A stretch of DNA of 64,000 nucleotides from Plotosus lineatus. Its lineage: Eukaryota; Chordata; Actinopteri; Siluriformes; Plotosidae. Shown one piece after another: positions 50,471-64,000 of the stretch. The first letter of the stretch is position 1. Every line of letters starts with the position of its first letter. The translations under genes were made by a program, and so were the position numbers. The stretch is from NCBI GenBank assembly GCA_024760905.1, contig CM045738.1, positions 51,819,797 to 51,883,796 on the forward strand, written 5' to 3'. The notes beneath the pieces were generated by a model. It was not told where the DNA came from and did not search any database. It worked only from the letters and a program-made list of their open reading frames with translations.

Positions 50471-50477
50471 GAATGAG
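49736..50477. other. Intergenic stretch, no gene seen
   Basis: No convincing coding exon. 50285-50325 and 50365-50405 are inverted copies of a short segment with CAATAAAGTGCAC, and a CTATAAAGGC box lies at about 50137. A solo LTR is possible but no terminal repeats or duplications could be shown. (GT)n/(AT)n at 50413-50468. Confidence 0.4.
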
Positions 50478-50827
50478 ATTTCCTTTCCACTTTCCCTTTT
50501 TTTTTTTTTTTTTTTTTTTCAGGGGTCGCCACAGTGAATGATTCGCACATTTGATTTGGCATATTTCTTTTACGACGGATGCCCTTCCTGACAACCCTTT
50601 TAGCGACAGGGACAGAAACATGCTGACGGTTTTTCAGCCTACTTTTTTATGAAAGTCAGCAATGGTTCTTTTACATAACTCTCACCATAGACAGTGAGAC
50701 ATGCCCCGCCTTTGATTACCCAGTTAGCTGCACTGGGGGGACAGTGACAACCTTGTGGAGACTTGAAACCCCCAACCTTAGGATCAGCAATCCAGCGTCC
50801 AAACCACTAGACCACCACTGCCCCTCC
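50478..50827 (-). mobile_element. SINE of the RTE-tailed family, full length, antisense
   Basis: Reverse strand has the tRNA-like head (GGGCAGTGGTGGTCTAGTGG, at 50803-50822), body and the RTE-like end (GTGGCGACCCCTGA). A run of about 22 A (T on the plus strand, 50498-50520) lies inside the 3' tail. Other partial copies: 12945-13134 (-), 17335-17543 (-), about 21570-21785 (+), 26016-26093 (-). Confidence 0.85.
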
Positions 50828-50864
50828 ACACACACACGGACCTCACATTACGGAAGTCTCACCA

Positions 50865-51660
50865 AATGAAAAATGCAGGTTACAAAAAGCATTTTCCGAA
50901 AATTTTTCTCAGGATACAAAAATTCGTTATGAAAGCGCCATCTTAAAAATTCAAACGTGCCCTGTCCAAGATGGCATCAGGTGGACCTGTCCAAGATGGC
51001 ATCAGGTGGACCTGTCCAAGATGGCACTTGAGTGAAGGCGACATTAAAATACGCCATTCAAACAAGGCACAAGCTGATCTCCCATCAATGACATTTAAAC
51101 ATTCTGCCCCACTGGCTTCCCATTGGCTAACAACTGAGCTGTTGTTCATGTCACCTTCACTCAAGCGCCATCTTGGACAGCTCCACCTGATGCCATCTTG
51201 GACATCATTGCCTAGGAGGAATGACGCATCTACCTCCTATTGCCTATTATCGAGCTGAATCCACCATGATGCTTTTCATGTAAAGGACAGAGATACTGTT
51301 TTATTTCTTGACTCAGACTTTTAACCTTCCTTAAGCATTTGTAAGATTATAACTGCTAAGAAGACATGGTCAATGCGTGCGTGTGCGCGCGCGCGCGCAC
51401 ACACACACACTGTGAGAAGAAGAAACGGGCTCAAGTGACATCACAAAGGAATATGGCAAAACCCGTCTACCATCGGTACAATATTGAAGTAGAAGGAGGT
51501 ATGCTTTGCTAATTTTTAAAGGGTTTAGGGGTAGTATTGACAGCCTTGGAATGAATCTCGTGTTTTACATGTAAAATGTGGTTCAACTTATGCAGGTTGC
51601 GTAAAAAGCTCTGGAACGGATTAATTTCGTAAGGTGAGGTACCATTTTGTATGTATGTGT
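50865..51660. repeat. MITE-like repeat with triplicated 26-base unit
   Basis: CCTGTCCAAGATGGCATCAG plus GTGGA occurs three times at 50970-51025, and inverted versions (GCCATCTTGGACAGCTCCAC, GATGCCATCTTGGACA) lie at 51167-51204. The outer parts (CCGAAAATTTTTCTC and TTAATTTCGTAAGGTGAGG) recur at 56085-56490. Probably a non-autonomous DNA transposon family, unidentified. Confidence 0.55.
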
Positions 51661-51669
51661 GTTTTTTAT

Positions 51670-51733
<64 letters not shown>

Positions 51734-51990
51734 CTGCATGCATGGATATAATCAATAAATATCACAGTACGAATTAAAGTTTTTACTGAATCATTTGTTT
51801 TTAGATATATATACTAGTTTGTATTTTGTGTGTCTATGAACATAAATGTGTGACTTAAAGAATGCAGGGAACAGTGTGAGATAGCATAGTTGATTTATTA
51901 TTCAAAGGGGAAGCACTTGAGCAGCTTGCAAGCACAGTAACTACAGTACTGTTGATGGTAAATATTAACTTTGGTACTGTACTGGAATAA

Positions 51991-54900
51991 ATGCAGCCAT
52001 GAGGTGGGGGGGGCACTAACCAGTGTCTCTCCCCCTCACGCCGGTCCCAAGCCCGGAGAAATGCAGAGGGTTGTGTCAGGAAGGGCATCCGACGTAAAAC
52101 CAATGCCAATTATTTATGATGCAAATCAAAAGTATTACCTCCATACCGGATCGGTCGAGGCCCGGGTTAACAACGACCGCCATCAGTGCTGTCAATCAAC
52201 AGGGTGCTGATGGAAATTGGACTACTGTTGGTCGAAGAAGGAGAGGTGGGAGGCATGTCCGTAGGCAGAGAGAGAAGAGGAAAGGCATGAGTCTAGGACT
52301 GAGAGTGGGGACTTTGAATGTTGGAACTATGCACAGAAAAGGTAGAGAGCTGGTTGACATGATGCAGAGGAGGAAGGTGGACATACTGTTTGTTCAGGAG
52401 ACCAGGTGGAAAGGTAGCAAAGCTAAAAGCTTAGGAGCAGGGTTTAAGCTATTTTATCACGGTGTGGATGGGAAGAGAAATGGAGTTGGAGTCATCTTGA
52501 AGGAGGAGTTTGTCAGGAATGTTCTAGAAGTGAAAAGAGTGTCAGACAGAGTGATGAGTCTCAAGTTAGAAATTGAAGGTGTGATGCTCAATGTTGTTAG
52601 TGCTTATGCCCCACAGGCAGGATGTGAGCTAGAAGAGAAGGAGAGATTCTGGAGTGACTTAGATGAAGTGATGCAGAATACCACCAGAGGTGAAAGAGTG
52701 GTCATTGGTGCAGACTTCAATGGACATGTTGGTGCAGGAAACGGAGGGGACGAGGAAGTGATGGGCAGGTTTGGTATCCAGGACAGGAACGCAGAAGGAC
52801 AGATGTTGATAGATTTTGCAAAAAGGATGGAAATGGCTGTGGTGAATACTTTCTTCCAGAAGAGACAGGAGCATAGGGTGACTTATAAAAGCAGAGGTAG
52901 GAGCACACAGGTAGACTACATCTTGTGTAGGCGATGTAATTTGAAGGAAGTCAGTGACTGCAAAGTAGTACCGGGTGAGAGTGTTGCCAAACAGCATAGT
53001 ATGGTGGTGTGCAGGATGACTCTGATGGTGAGAAAGGTGAAAAAGGCAAAGGCAGAGCAGAAGACAAAGTGGTGGAAGCTGAAAAAGGAAGAGTGTCGTG
53101 TTGTCTTCAAGGAGGAGTTGAAACAGGCTTTGGGTGGCCAGGAAGTGCTTCCAAATGACTGGACAACCACAGCAAATGTGATCAGGGACACAGGTAGGAG
53201 AGTACTTGGTGTGTCCTCTGGAAGGAAAGTAGATAAGGAGACTTGGTGGTGGAATGAGGAAGTGCAGGAGTGTGTACAAAGGAAGAGGTTAGCCAAGAAG
53301 AAGTGGGACATTGAGAGGACCAAAGAGAGTAAACAGGAGTACAGGGAGACACAGCGTAAGGCGAAAGTAGCAGTGGCTAAGGCCAAACAGAGGGTGTATG
53401 ATGACTTGTATGATAGGTTGGATAGTAAAGAAGGAGAAAATGATCTATACAGGTTGGCACAGCAGAGAAATAGAGATGGGAAGGACGTGCAGCAAGTTAG
53501 ATTGATAAAGGACAGAGAGGGAACTGTATTGACTAATGACAGAAGTGTGCTGGGAAGATGGAAAGAGTACTTTGAAGAGCTGATGAATGAGGAAAATGAG
53601 AGTGAGAAAAAAGAGTAGAAGAGGTAACCATTGAGGAGCAGGATGTAGCAAAGATCACTAAGGGTGAAGTGAGGACATTGAAGAGGATGAAGAATGGAAA
53701 GGCAGTTGGTCCTGATGATATACCTGTGGAGGTATGGAAGTGTCTAGGAGAGGTAGCAGTAGATTTTCTGACAAGAACATTCAACAAGGTACTAGAGAGT
53801 GAGCAGATGCTGGAGGAGTGGAGGAGAAGTGTGCTGGTGCCCATTTTTAAGAACAAGGGAGACGTGCAGAGTTGCAGCAACTACAGAGGGATAAAGTTGA
53901 TGAGCCATACGATGAAGTTATGGGAAAGAATAGTGGAAGCTAGACTAAGGGCAGAGGTCAGCATTTGTGAACAACAGCTTGGTTTCATGCCAAGAAAGAG
54001 CACCACAGATGCAATGTTTGCCTTGATGTTAATAGAGAAGTACAGAGAAGGTCAGAAGGAGCTGCACTGTGCCTTTGTGGATCTGGAAAAAGCATATGAC
54101 AGGGTGCCAAGAGAAGAACTGTGGTATTGCATGAGGAAGTCTGGAGTGGCAGAGAAGTATGTTAGAGTGGTGCAGGACATGTATGAGAGATGTAAGACAG
54201 TGGTGAGGTGTGCTGTCGGTGTGACCGACGAATTCAAGGTGGCGGTGGGACTGCATCAAGGGTCAGCTCTGAGCCCCTTCTTGTTTGCGATGGTGATGGA
54301 CGGGCTGACAGACGAGGTGAGACAAGAATCTCCATGGACTATGATGTTTGCAGATGACCTTGTGATCTGCAGTGAGAGCAGAGAACAAGTGCAGGAAAAT
54401 CGAGAGGTGGAGGTATGCCCTGGAAAGGAGAGGAATGATGGTTAGCCTCAGAAAATCAGAATACATGTGTGTGAATGAGAAGGACCCAGGAGGAATGGTG
54501 ATGTTACAGGGAGCAGAGATAACGAAGGTGGAGGATTTTAAGGCTTAGGCTCAACAATCCAGAGCAATGGAGAGTGTGGAAAAGAGGTGAAGAAGCGTGT
54601 GCAGGCAAGCTGGAATGGTTGGAGAAAAGTATCCAGTGTGATGTGCGATAGAGTGTCAGCAAGAATGAAGGGAAAAGTGTACAAGATGGTGGTGAGGCCA
54701 GCGATGTTGTATGGCTTAGAAACAGTGGCGCTGAGGAAAAGGCAGGAGGCAGAGCTGGAGGTAGCGGAGATGAAAATGTTGAGGTTCTCCCTGGGAGTAA
54801 CGAGGATGGATAGGATCAGAAATGAGTATATCGGAGGGACAGCCCACGTAAGATGTTTTGGAGACAAAGTCAGAGAGGCTAGATTGAGATGGTTTGGACA

Positions 54901-55125
54901 TGTACAGAGGAGGGATAGTGAATCTATTGGCAGTAGGATGCTGAGGTTGGAACTACCAGGCAGAAGGCCTCGAGGAAGACCAAAGAAGAGATTTATGGAT
55001 GTGGTGAAGGAAGACATGAAGGTCGTTGGAGTCAGAAAAGATGCGGAGGACAGGGTGAGGTGGAGGCAGATGATTTGCTGTGGCGACCCCTGAAGGGAGC
55101 AGCCGAAAGTAAAAGAAGAAAAGAA
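51991..55125 (+). mobile_element. RTE-clade LINE, essentially full length with target duplications
   Basis: 3135 bases between 17-base direct repeats GTACTGTACTGGAATAA (51974-51990 and 55126-55142). Order: 5' leader (51991-52286), one ORF with apurinic-type endonuclease, connector and RT, then a very short tail GGAGCAGCCGAAAGTAAAAG. This single-ORF compact plan is that of RTE elements. It is the best reference copy of the family in the window and is inserted into an older pogo-like repeat. Confidence 0.92.
52287..55093 (+). pseudogene. RTE endonuclease/reverse transcriptase ORF, frameshifted
   Basis: Start ATG 52287 (MSLGLRVGTLNVGTM). Endonuclease motifs: VQETRWKGSKAKSLG, SAYAPQAGCELEEKE, VVIGADFNGHVGAGN, STQVDYILCRRC. 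Connector to about 53618, where a frameshift (AAAAAAGAGTAG) ends the first frame. RT continues in 53669-54445: [58 protein letters not shown] and MMFADDLVICSES with FADD intact. A further shift near 54410-54540 precedes the C-terminal part 54587-55093 (LETVALRKRQEAELEVAEMK, WFGHVQRRDSE). Not translatable as one protein today. Confidence 0.88.
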
Positions 55126-55522
55126 GTACTGTACTGGAATAATCATTGAAAAACATTTCAATACTACAGTGCTTTACAACAGTTCAGATGATTATTCCTC
55201 TTAAGGCACTTCAGAAGAAACTGTCGTTTCTGCAAGAGAAAGTCTTATTTCTTCAGAAGAGACATGCAACATCATTACATTTTTCTGGCACTTAGCCAGA
55301 GAAGATGCATGGCGTTTGAGTCGCATCATGGAGCTTAACTGGTAATTAAAACGCACTAAAAAATGTACATTGACAACTTGTGCACGAGTGAGAAAAAAGG
55401 GGCATATACATCTCAACCAATCATTAGCTGAATTTGAATCATGATCAGTCACTTCCGGGTCAGTCGGAAATCTGCAAATATGCACTGGCATGAGTGCAAA
55501 ACCAGGAATGGTCAAGCGCCTA

Positions 55523-55530
<8 letters not shown>
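55126..55530. repeat. Right half of older pogo/Tigger-like repeat split by the RTE
   Basis: Continues the sequence left of the RTE (about 51880-51990) and is similar to 9600-10000: AACAGTTCAGATGATTATT, GAAACTGTCGTTTCTGCA, and the end GAATGGTCAAGCGCCTACTA, cognate to the terminal repeat AGTAGGCCCTTGAC. Confidence 0.6.
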
Positions 55531-55564
<34 letters not shown>

Positions 55565-55567
<3 letters not shown>

Positions 55568-56490
55568 CACACAGACACTCCCCAGCTTACAAACGAGAGA
55601 GGTTCCGGATGGCCGTTCATTAGATGAATTTGTAAGTCGTTACAGGGCGTTCTTTAGAGGGGAACATGTGTTTAAACCTTTTGTATAAGTAACTTATACT
55701 AGTTTGTAGTGTATACAATCTCTCTCTCTACATAATCATTTGTACATTATCAATATCATTATGTCCCGTGTTTAAACTCCTGGTTCCTCTCAAGCACAGC
55801 GGATCTGATCAGATTAAGAGTTTCACTCTTATCCAGTTTATTATAATATCGAAGTCAATTTGTTTCTTCTTTGAAAGTTTTGGTACGAGTTCAGAAATGT
55901 ATTGTTCTGCTTCTCTTCCCGGACCTCCGCTTGGTGGAAAGCATGTGTCAGCCATGCCCCTCTGCCGGAGCCTAGTATTAAGTGTACCTCAGGATAATGT
56001 TAATCATGTTTCTAACTTGTATTTATGATGTGTCTGTCTATAGATTTTTCCATTTCACTTTCACCCTTGGACAGCCCTGTGTGTGTCCCTTCTTACGAAA
56101 ATATGAAAAACATTTTTCCGAAATTTTTGTCCTCTGTATACAAAACAACGACTTCTTACGAAACGTGCCATTCAAACAATGTGCAAGTTGCTCGTTCATT
56201 GGCTGTCTCCCAACATCCCGCCCCGCTGTCCTCCCATTGGCCAGGAGGGAGCTGAACTGTACCCATACTTCCTGTTTGTCACACGCGTGGAGGAGAGTTG
56301 AACAGGACTGTTCTTTTGGCTTGTTTTGAGATTGATCATTGCAGTGTTATATTTCGTTATCCATCAAAGACCCCAAGAAAGTAATTGCCGGTTACACAGA
56401 AAACGGGAAGCCTGCTCGGTTATCTCCAGGTTCCAAAAAAGGCACTGGAACAGACTAATTTCGTAAGAAGGGCGCCGACTGTGTGTGTGT
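55565..56490. repeat. MITE-like repeats, no gene seen
   Basis: 55575-55690 is the inverted relative of 7060-7135. 56085-56490 shares CCGAAATTTTTGTCC and ACTAATTTCGTAAGAAGG with 50865-51660. Short open frames here have no family match. Confidence 0.5.
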
Positions 56491-57087
56491 TATTTTTTAT
56501 ATATATTATAAAGAACCCAGACAACACTAATAATTTATTCATTTATTTTTTTATTTATTTACTATGGATAATTATAAAGTGCATGATTATTACAGGAAGA
56601 TAGAGATTAATGAACTGTAATAAAAACGCACAAGCAGAATTTTATTTGAAGAAAGTGTTAGATAGCAGACTGAAAACTTTTAATTAACTGTGAATAATAC
56701 TTTATAAGACAAAACATAACAATTTTCCCAAACTTAAATATATGTTTAAAATATAGATTAGAAAACATTTCTACTCTTCATGAATGTTTGTTTTACAGGA
56801 AGTATGCCATTTACTTCCTGGTTTTTCTAGTTCTCCATGGAGCTCTGCCATAGCCACACCCGCCGCATGTTTCAGTTACATAAACATGACTGTTAAATTA
56901 CTAATCAGTCATAAACACACTGTTTATTCAGAAGATTGATCTGAAAAAGAAATTAGATTGTCACATCTATGATGTTGAGATGTATTATGGGATGTTTGTT
57001 TCTTGCACTCCTCACCTCAGTGTGAGTTGACATGATATCATCTAATGAGGAGATCTTAAATTAATATAAAATAAGAGCTGTGTGTGT

Positions 57088-60000
57088 TTATCCCATAGTG
57101 TGTATGAAAGTCTTGTGTACTTCTCTGTAGGCATTACGCAGCAGGACGTAGGGAAAACAGTTCTCCAACACATCCTGACTGAGAAATGGAGACTGTTCCA
57201 CTATCTACAACACACATCCACCCATTCACACACACACACACGCACACATTTTTTTACATTAACGGTAGCTAGAAGAGTAACTTGCTTTTATCAACTGTGC
57301 AACTGATGGTTAAAGGCCCAAAAATAACACCTTGGTAGCACTAAATGAGCAAAAATATGTATGTGTGTGTGTATGCACGCATGTGTGTATGTATGTCAAC
57401 AGTGGAGTGGCTGATTCCTCTGTTACAGGGTCCCTTCATATCAGTCTTGATTTGGTCTCTCTCTTTTTGTCATGTTGGAGTCTCTTCTTGCATTCAACAC
57501 GAATAATATATATATATTTTTTTTTAATGTATTAATTCCACAGAGGAAATTTTGACTTCTACATTTAACCCTCCAATGTGAGCACACACGGAGCAGTAGG
57601 CTGCCCCACATTACAGCACCTGAAGAGCTGTTGGGAATTTGGTGCTTTGCTAAAGGGGCTCAATCCCCACTACCATACATTTTTCCTGCTGGTTCAGAAA
57701 TCGAACGAGCAAGTGACTTTTCCATCCTAGGGCTGCTTTTCTAACTATTAGGCCACGGCTGCCCCCTCCCTGTCTTGTTTAACAATCACACTCACAAGAA
57801 CATAACTCCTCTCTCTTTCATTGTGTTTTTGTTGAATTACACATGCTACTTTTGAGATGTTTTATGTAAAGCTGCATTGAGACAAAATCAATTATTAAAA
57901 AGTGCAATAACAGTAAAACCGAATTGAATTGTCTGTGTGTTGGTGTGTATGTGAGTGCGTGCATACCCACATAGTGTACGCACACACACATATAAACACA
58001 CACATAAATACATACATATATACTCGTCCTTGTAAAAAAATTAGCATATTGTGAAAAAGTTCATTATTTTCTGTAATGTACTGATAAATTCAACTTTCAT
58101 ATATTTTAGATTCATTGTACACCAACTGAAATGTTTCAGGTCTTTTATTGTTTTAATACTGATGATTTTGGCATACAGCTCATGAAAGCCCAAAATTCCT
58201 ATCTCAAAAAATTAGCATATCATGTTCAGGTAGTCTAAACGAGCTATTAACCTAATCATCTGAATCAAAGGATTAACTCTAAACACCTGCAAAAGATTCC
58301 TGAGGCTTTTAAAAACTCCCAGCCTGGTTCATTACTCAAAACGGCAATCATGGGTAAGACTGCCGACCTGACCTCTGTCCAGAAGGCCATCATTGACATC
58401 TTCAAGCAAGAGGGTAAGACACAGAAAGAAATCTCTGAGCGAATAGGCTGTTCCCAGAGTGCTGTATCAAGGCACCTCAGTGGGACATCGGTGGGAAGGA
58501 AAAGGTGAAAGAAGGGCTATTCCAGACCTTGGAGGACCTGGGAAAGCAGTGGATTGAGTCTGGAGTAGAAACCTCCAGAGCCACCGTGTGCAGGAAATGG
58601 GACACAGGTGCCGCATTCCTCAGGTCAAGACACTTTTGAACCAGAAACGGCGGCAGAAGCGCCTGACCTGGGCTACAGAGAAGCAGCACTGGACTGTTGC
58701 TCAGTGGTCCAAAGTACTTTTTTTGGGATGAAAGCAAATTTTTCATGTCATTCGGAAATCGAGGTGCCAGAGTCTGGAGGAAGACTGGGGAGAAGGAAAT
58801 GCCAAAATGCCTGAAGTCCAGTGTCAAGTACCCACAGTCAGTGATGGCCTGGGGTGCCATGTCAGCTGCTGGTGTTGGTCCACTGTGTTTTATCAAGGGC
58901 AGGGTCAATGCAGCTAGCTATCAGGAGATTTTGGAGCACTTCATGCTTCCATCTGCTGAAAAGCTTTATGGAGATGATTTCATTTTTCAGCATGACCTGG
59001 CACCTGCTCACCGTGCCAAAACCACTGGTAAATGGTTTACTGACCATGGTATTACTGTGCTCAATTGGCCTGCCAACTCTCCTGACCTGAACCCCATAGA
59101 GAATCTGTGGGATATTGTGAAGAGAAATTTGAGACACCAGACCCAATACTGGATGAGCTTATGGCTGCTATCGACGCATCCTGGGCCTCCATAACACACC
59201 AGCAGTGCCACAGGCTGATTGCCTCCATGCCACGCCGCATTGAAGCAGTCATGTCTGCAAAAGGATTCCCGACCAAGTATTGAGTGCATAATTGAACATA
59301 TTTATTTGAAGGTTGACTTCTTTTTTTTTTTGTATTAAAAGCACTTTTTTATTGGGCGGATGAAATATGCTAATTTTTTGAGATAGGAATTTTGGGTTTT
59401 TATGAGCTGTATGCCAAAATCCTCAGTATTAAAACAATAAAAGACCTGAAATATTTCAGTTGGTGTGCAATGAATCGAAAATATATGAACGTATACTCTT
59501 TATCAGTACATTACAGAAAATAATGAACTTTATCACAATATGGTAATTTTTTGAGAAGGACTAGTATATACTGGTATGTATATAATTTTCTGGTTTCACA
59601 ACCCCTCGAAACAGATCTGTAGTGATAAATGAAGTTTCAGTAGAAAGTATTTGGCCTGTCCTTTTATTTTTACGTGTGTGTGTGTGTGTGAATAAAAAAA
59701 AGTGATCACCATGTCCAGCAGCAGGCAGACCGAGTCTCTGTGTTTAATTTCTATTTTCTCAGTGTTCTGTCCAAGTTGCAGTAACGCTGATGATGCAATC
59801 TATAAATTAGCAAAGCATCTTTAGCATCACACTAAACAATTACACAAAAATTGCGAATTGTGTGTGTGAGTGTGTACCTGCAGGAACTCACGAAGATGTT
59901 GCTCAATGTTCTTGTTCTGGACAGTAAACATGGCAGCAGCAAGGTGGTTAATGGCGCTGGCGAGGCAATGGATGTTGTTTTGATGGCCTGCAGGGGAAAA

Positions 60001-60493
60001 AAAACAAAAGTTTGAACTGGTTTAATTGTTTGAAAGGTTTTAATCATTTAAAGCATTGAAAAGATGCTTTAAAGTCACTTTTGGTGAATGTATTCTTAAA
60101 CTGGTTTGGTAGAGCACAAAGTATAGTCAAACTGTATGAAACCAAGTTTAAATTTAAACTGTGTGGGGGGAGACCTCCATGTTCTCGGCTGTAGAAAGAG
60201 TTTGGGTCAATGGCTAAGATGGGCAGTGAAACAGCAGCAAATACCAACAGCAGACATGCCAGTTTATATTCCTCCTCCACTGAGGCATTATCTACACAAA
60301 CACACACACAATGTTAAATAACATTATTAAATGAAACAGGTAAGTCATTGAATGAATTAAATAAATGGTCAGGAACATAAGAGTGTGAAGGAAATTGACC
60401 TGATCGCATGTTAGTGATGGCAGCAACAAGGGTTGGGTCAATGTCACACTGCACACCTGCTGAACACGCCAGCTCGTAAACACTCAAAGCAAC
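57088..60493 (-). CDS. nckap1l: NCK-associated protein 1-like (HEM1), last five exons
   Basis: Subunit of the WAVE regulatory complex controlling Rac-driven actin assembly, in mammals mainly in blood cells. Minus-strand exons: 60493-60400, 60291-60175, 59987-59878, 59799-59710 and 57204-57088 (stop TAA 57088-57090). Together they give 175 residues in frame. Landmarks in order: [58 protein letters not shown] with [28 protein letters not shown], then [20 protein letters not shown] and [11 protein letters not shown]. These match the NCKAP1 family C-terminus. I chose the 1-like paralogue from the neighbourhood (PPP1R1A, NPFF, ITGA7); NCKAP1 itself is the alternative. A reverse-strand AATAAA lies at 56928-56923. 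Upstream exons are outside the window. A Tc1 element occupies the last intron. Confidence 0.9.
57545..57770 (-). mobile_element. tRNA-derived SINE (third family) in the last nckap1l intron
   Basis: The minus strand starts GGGGCAGCCGTGGCCTAATA, a tRNA-like head of a widespread fish SINE, with a degenerate B-box (GTTCGATTTC). It is followed at 57840-57930 on the plus strand by an L2-like 3' tail (GTAAAGCTGCATTGAGACAA). Confidence 0.65.
58023..59564 (+). mobile_element. Tc1-like transposon with long inverted repeats, transposase broken
   Basis: Inverted repeats of about 200 bases (58023-58220 and 59366-59564) flanked by TA (58021-58022, 59565-59566). Each repeat has an outer and an inner copy of AAAAAATTAGCATAT (left: about 58036 and 58206; mirrored at about 59367 and 59540), the IR/DR arrangement of transposase binding sites. 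Sits in the last intron of nckap1l, antisense to it. Confidence 0.92.
58350..59283 (+). pseudogene. Tc1-like transposase, a few frameshifts, catalytic triad retained
   Basis: Starts [20 protein letters not shown] with helix-turn-helix [20 protein letters not shown], then a stop after GRKR (about 58506) where a deletion occurred. Downstream frames hold [20 protein letters not shown] (first Asp), [34 protein letters not shown] (second Asp) and [15 protein letters not shown] (Glu). The end [21 protein letters not shown] is at 59283. Frameshifts near 58505-58640 and 59140 inactivate it. Confidence 0.88.
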
Positions 60494-60594
60494 CTACACA
60501 TCACACGTCATACACAACACCAAAATGAGGTAAATCTGTGGTGGATGGATTTTATCATAACAGTAAATCTGTAAGAGTTCAACAAGCATTCATT

Positions 60595-60632
<38 letters not shown>

Positions 60633-60785
60633 TAGAGGATTTTCTGAGTAGATCCTTCCGTAGGAGAGTGCTCAATACTTTTTGGTAGAGCAAATAAACA
60701 AAAATAAAAGGACAGGACAAAGACTTTCTATTGAAACTCCATTTATCACTACAGATCTGTTTCGAGGGGTGGTGAAACCATCCTC
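59591..60785. repeat. Pair of inverted repeats flanking nckap1l exons
   Basis: 59591-59672 (GGTTTCACAACCCCTCGAAA, CAGATCTGTAGTGATAAATG, then GTCCTTTTATTTTTAC) and about 60702-60780 (AAAAATAAAAGGACAGGACA ... CAGATCTGTTTCGAGGGGTG) are reverse complements with about 90% identity by eye. Four nckap1l exons (59710-60493) lie between them. Confidence 0.7.
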
Positions 60786-60806
60786 TCTCTTCAGGTGATT
60801 ATAGAA

Positions 60807-60851
<45 letters not shown>

Positions 60852-60935
60852 TTTTTTTTTTTTTTTTCTTTTCAACTTTTTTTTAAAAATCATATTTCGG
60901 TTTTTTGCATTAAATAATAAATAAATCAAGCTAAA

Positions 60936-63799
<2,864 letters not shown>

Positions 63800-64000
63800 G
63801 ATCCCTCCCTTTCCACGGTTCATTGGGACCGAGATTCTCCCATGCGATCACTGAATTCCGTGAAGTAGGATCAACCCCCCTCTGACTGACGTATACATAC
63901 ATGTACATGTGCATATAATATCAATAAATACATATTCAGTTCTATAAATCCTTAATAAATACACGCATATAGACACGTGCACACACTCAGATGCCCGTGC

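Noticed and set aside
52116..53618. A 500-codon frame that could be annotated as a craniofacial development protein 2-like host gene
   Set aside because: It is the endonuclease/connector part of an RTE element with target duplications and many copies in the window.
57082..57306. Plus-strand frame with [20 protein letters not shown]
   Set aside because: It is the shadow of the last nckap1l exon, which reads correctly on the minus strand with splice sites and family match.

Overview
This window is nuclear DNA from a vertebrate, almost certainly a ray-finned fish. Genes have many small exons with GT-AG introns. The introns and intergenic space hold very long (GT)n, (GA)n and (AT)n arrays, Tc1-, pogo- and hAT-type DNA transposons, tRNA-derived SINEs, and RTE- and L2/CR1-type LINEs of the kind common in teleosts. 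I cannot name the species.

Four host genes can be assembled exon by exon, and reading frame is kept across every junction. (1) itga7 (+, 746-16669, 5' end outside the window): 16 constitutive exons encode the last FG-GAP blade, the thigh/calf region and the membrane helix. Two alternative terminal exons (15514-15624 and 16496-16669) encode A-type and B-type cytoplasmic tails. (2) npff (+, 23407-24913): three exons for a 120-residue neuropeptide precursor with two PQRF-amide peptides. (3) ppp1r1a (+, 27837-31312): five exons for protein phosphatase-1 inhibitor-1. (4) nckap1l (-, 60493 down to 57088, 5' end outside the window): the last five exons of the HEM1 subunit of the WAVE complex. From memory, the human orthologues all lie on chromosome 12q13, so the window looks like an old conserved neighbourhood swollen by transposons.

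Layout. 1-16.7 kb is itga7, with intron insertions of a hAT element (2465-4938), a decayed LINE, a SINE with perfect target duplications (6432-6791), a palindromic pogo/Tigger-like element (about 8665-10002) and a Tc1-like element that itself contains a SINE (13254-15088). 16.7-23.4 kb holds inverted RTE copies, LINE-2 pieces and a minisatellite. 23.4-31.3 kb holds npff and ppp1r1a. 31.3-57.0 kb has no host exon that I can see. It is a stack of nested retrotransposons: one RTE copy is split into four pieces by three insertions of a second LINE (36771-46690), followed by head-to-head RTE copies and a near-complete RTE with target duplications (51991-55125). 57.0-60.5 kb holds the nckap1l exons with a Tc1 transposon in the last intron. 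60.9-64 kb is an antisense RTE copy and (AT)n arrays.

The host genes do not form one pathway. Itga7 is a laminin receptor, npff a secreted neuropeptide precursor, ppp1r1a a PKA-controlled phosphatase inhibitor and nckap1l a haematopoietic actin regulator. I found no convincing previously undescribed system. The most informative observations are a SINE family whose body is made of both ends of the resident RTE element, host splice donors built from GT microsatellites, and several long inverted repeats made of RTE copies.
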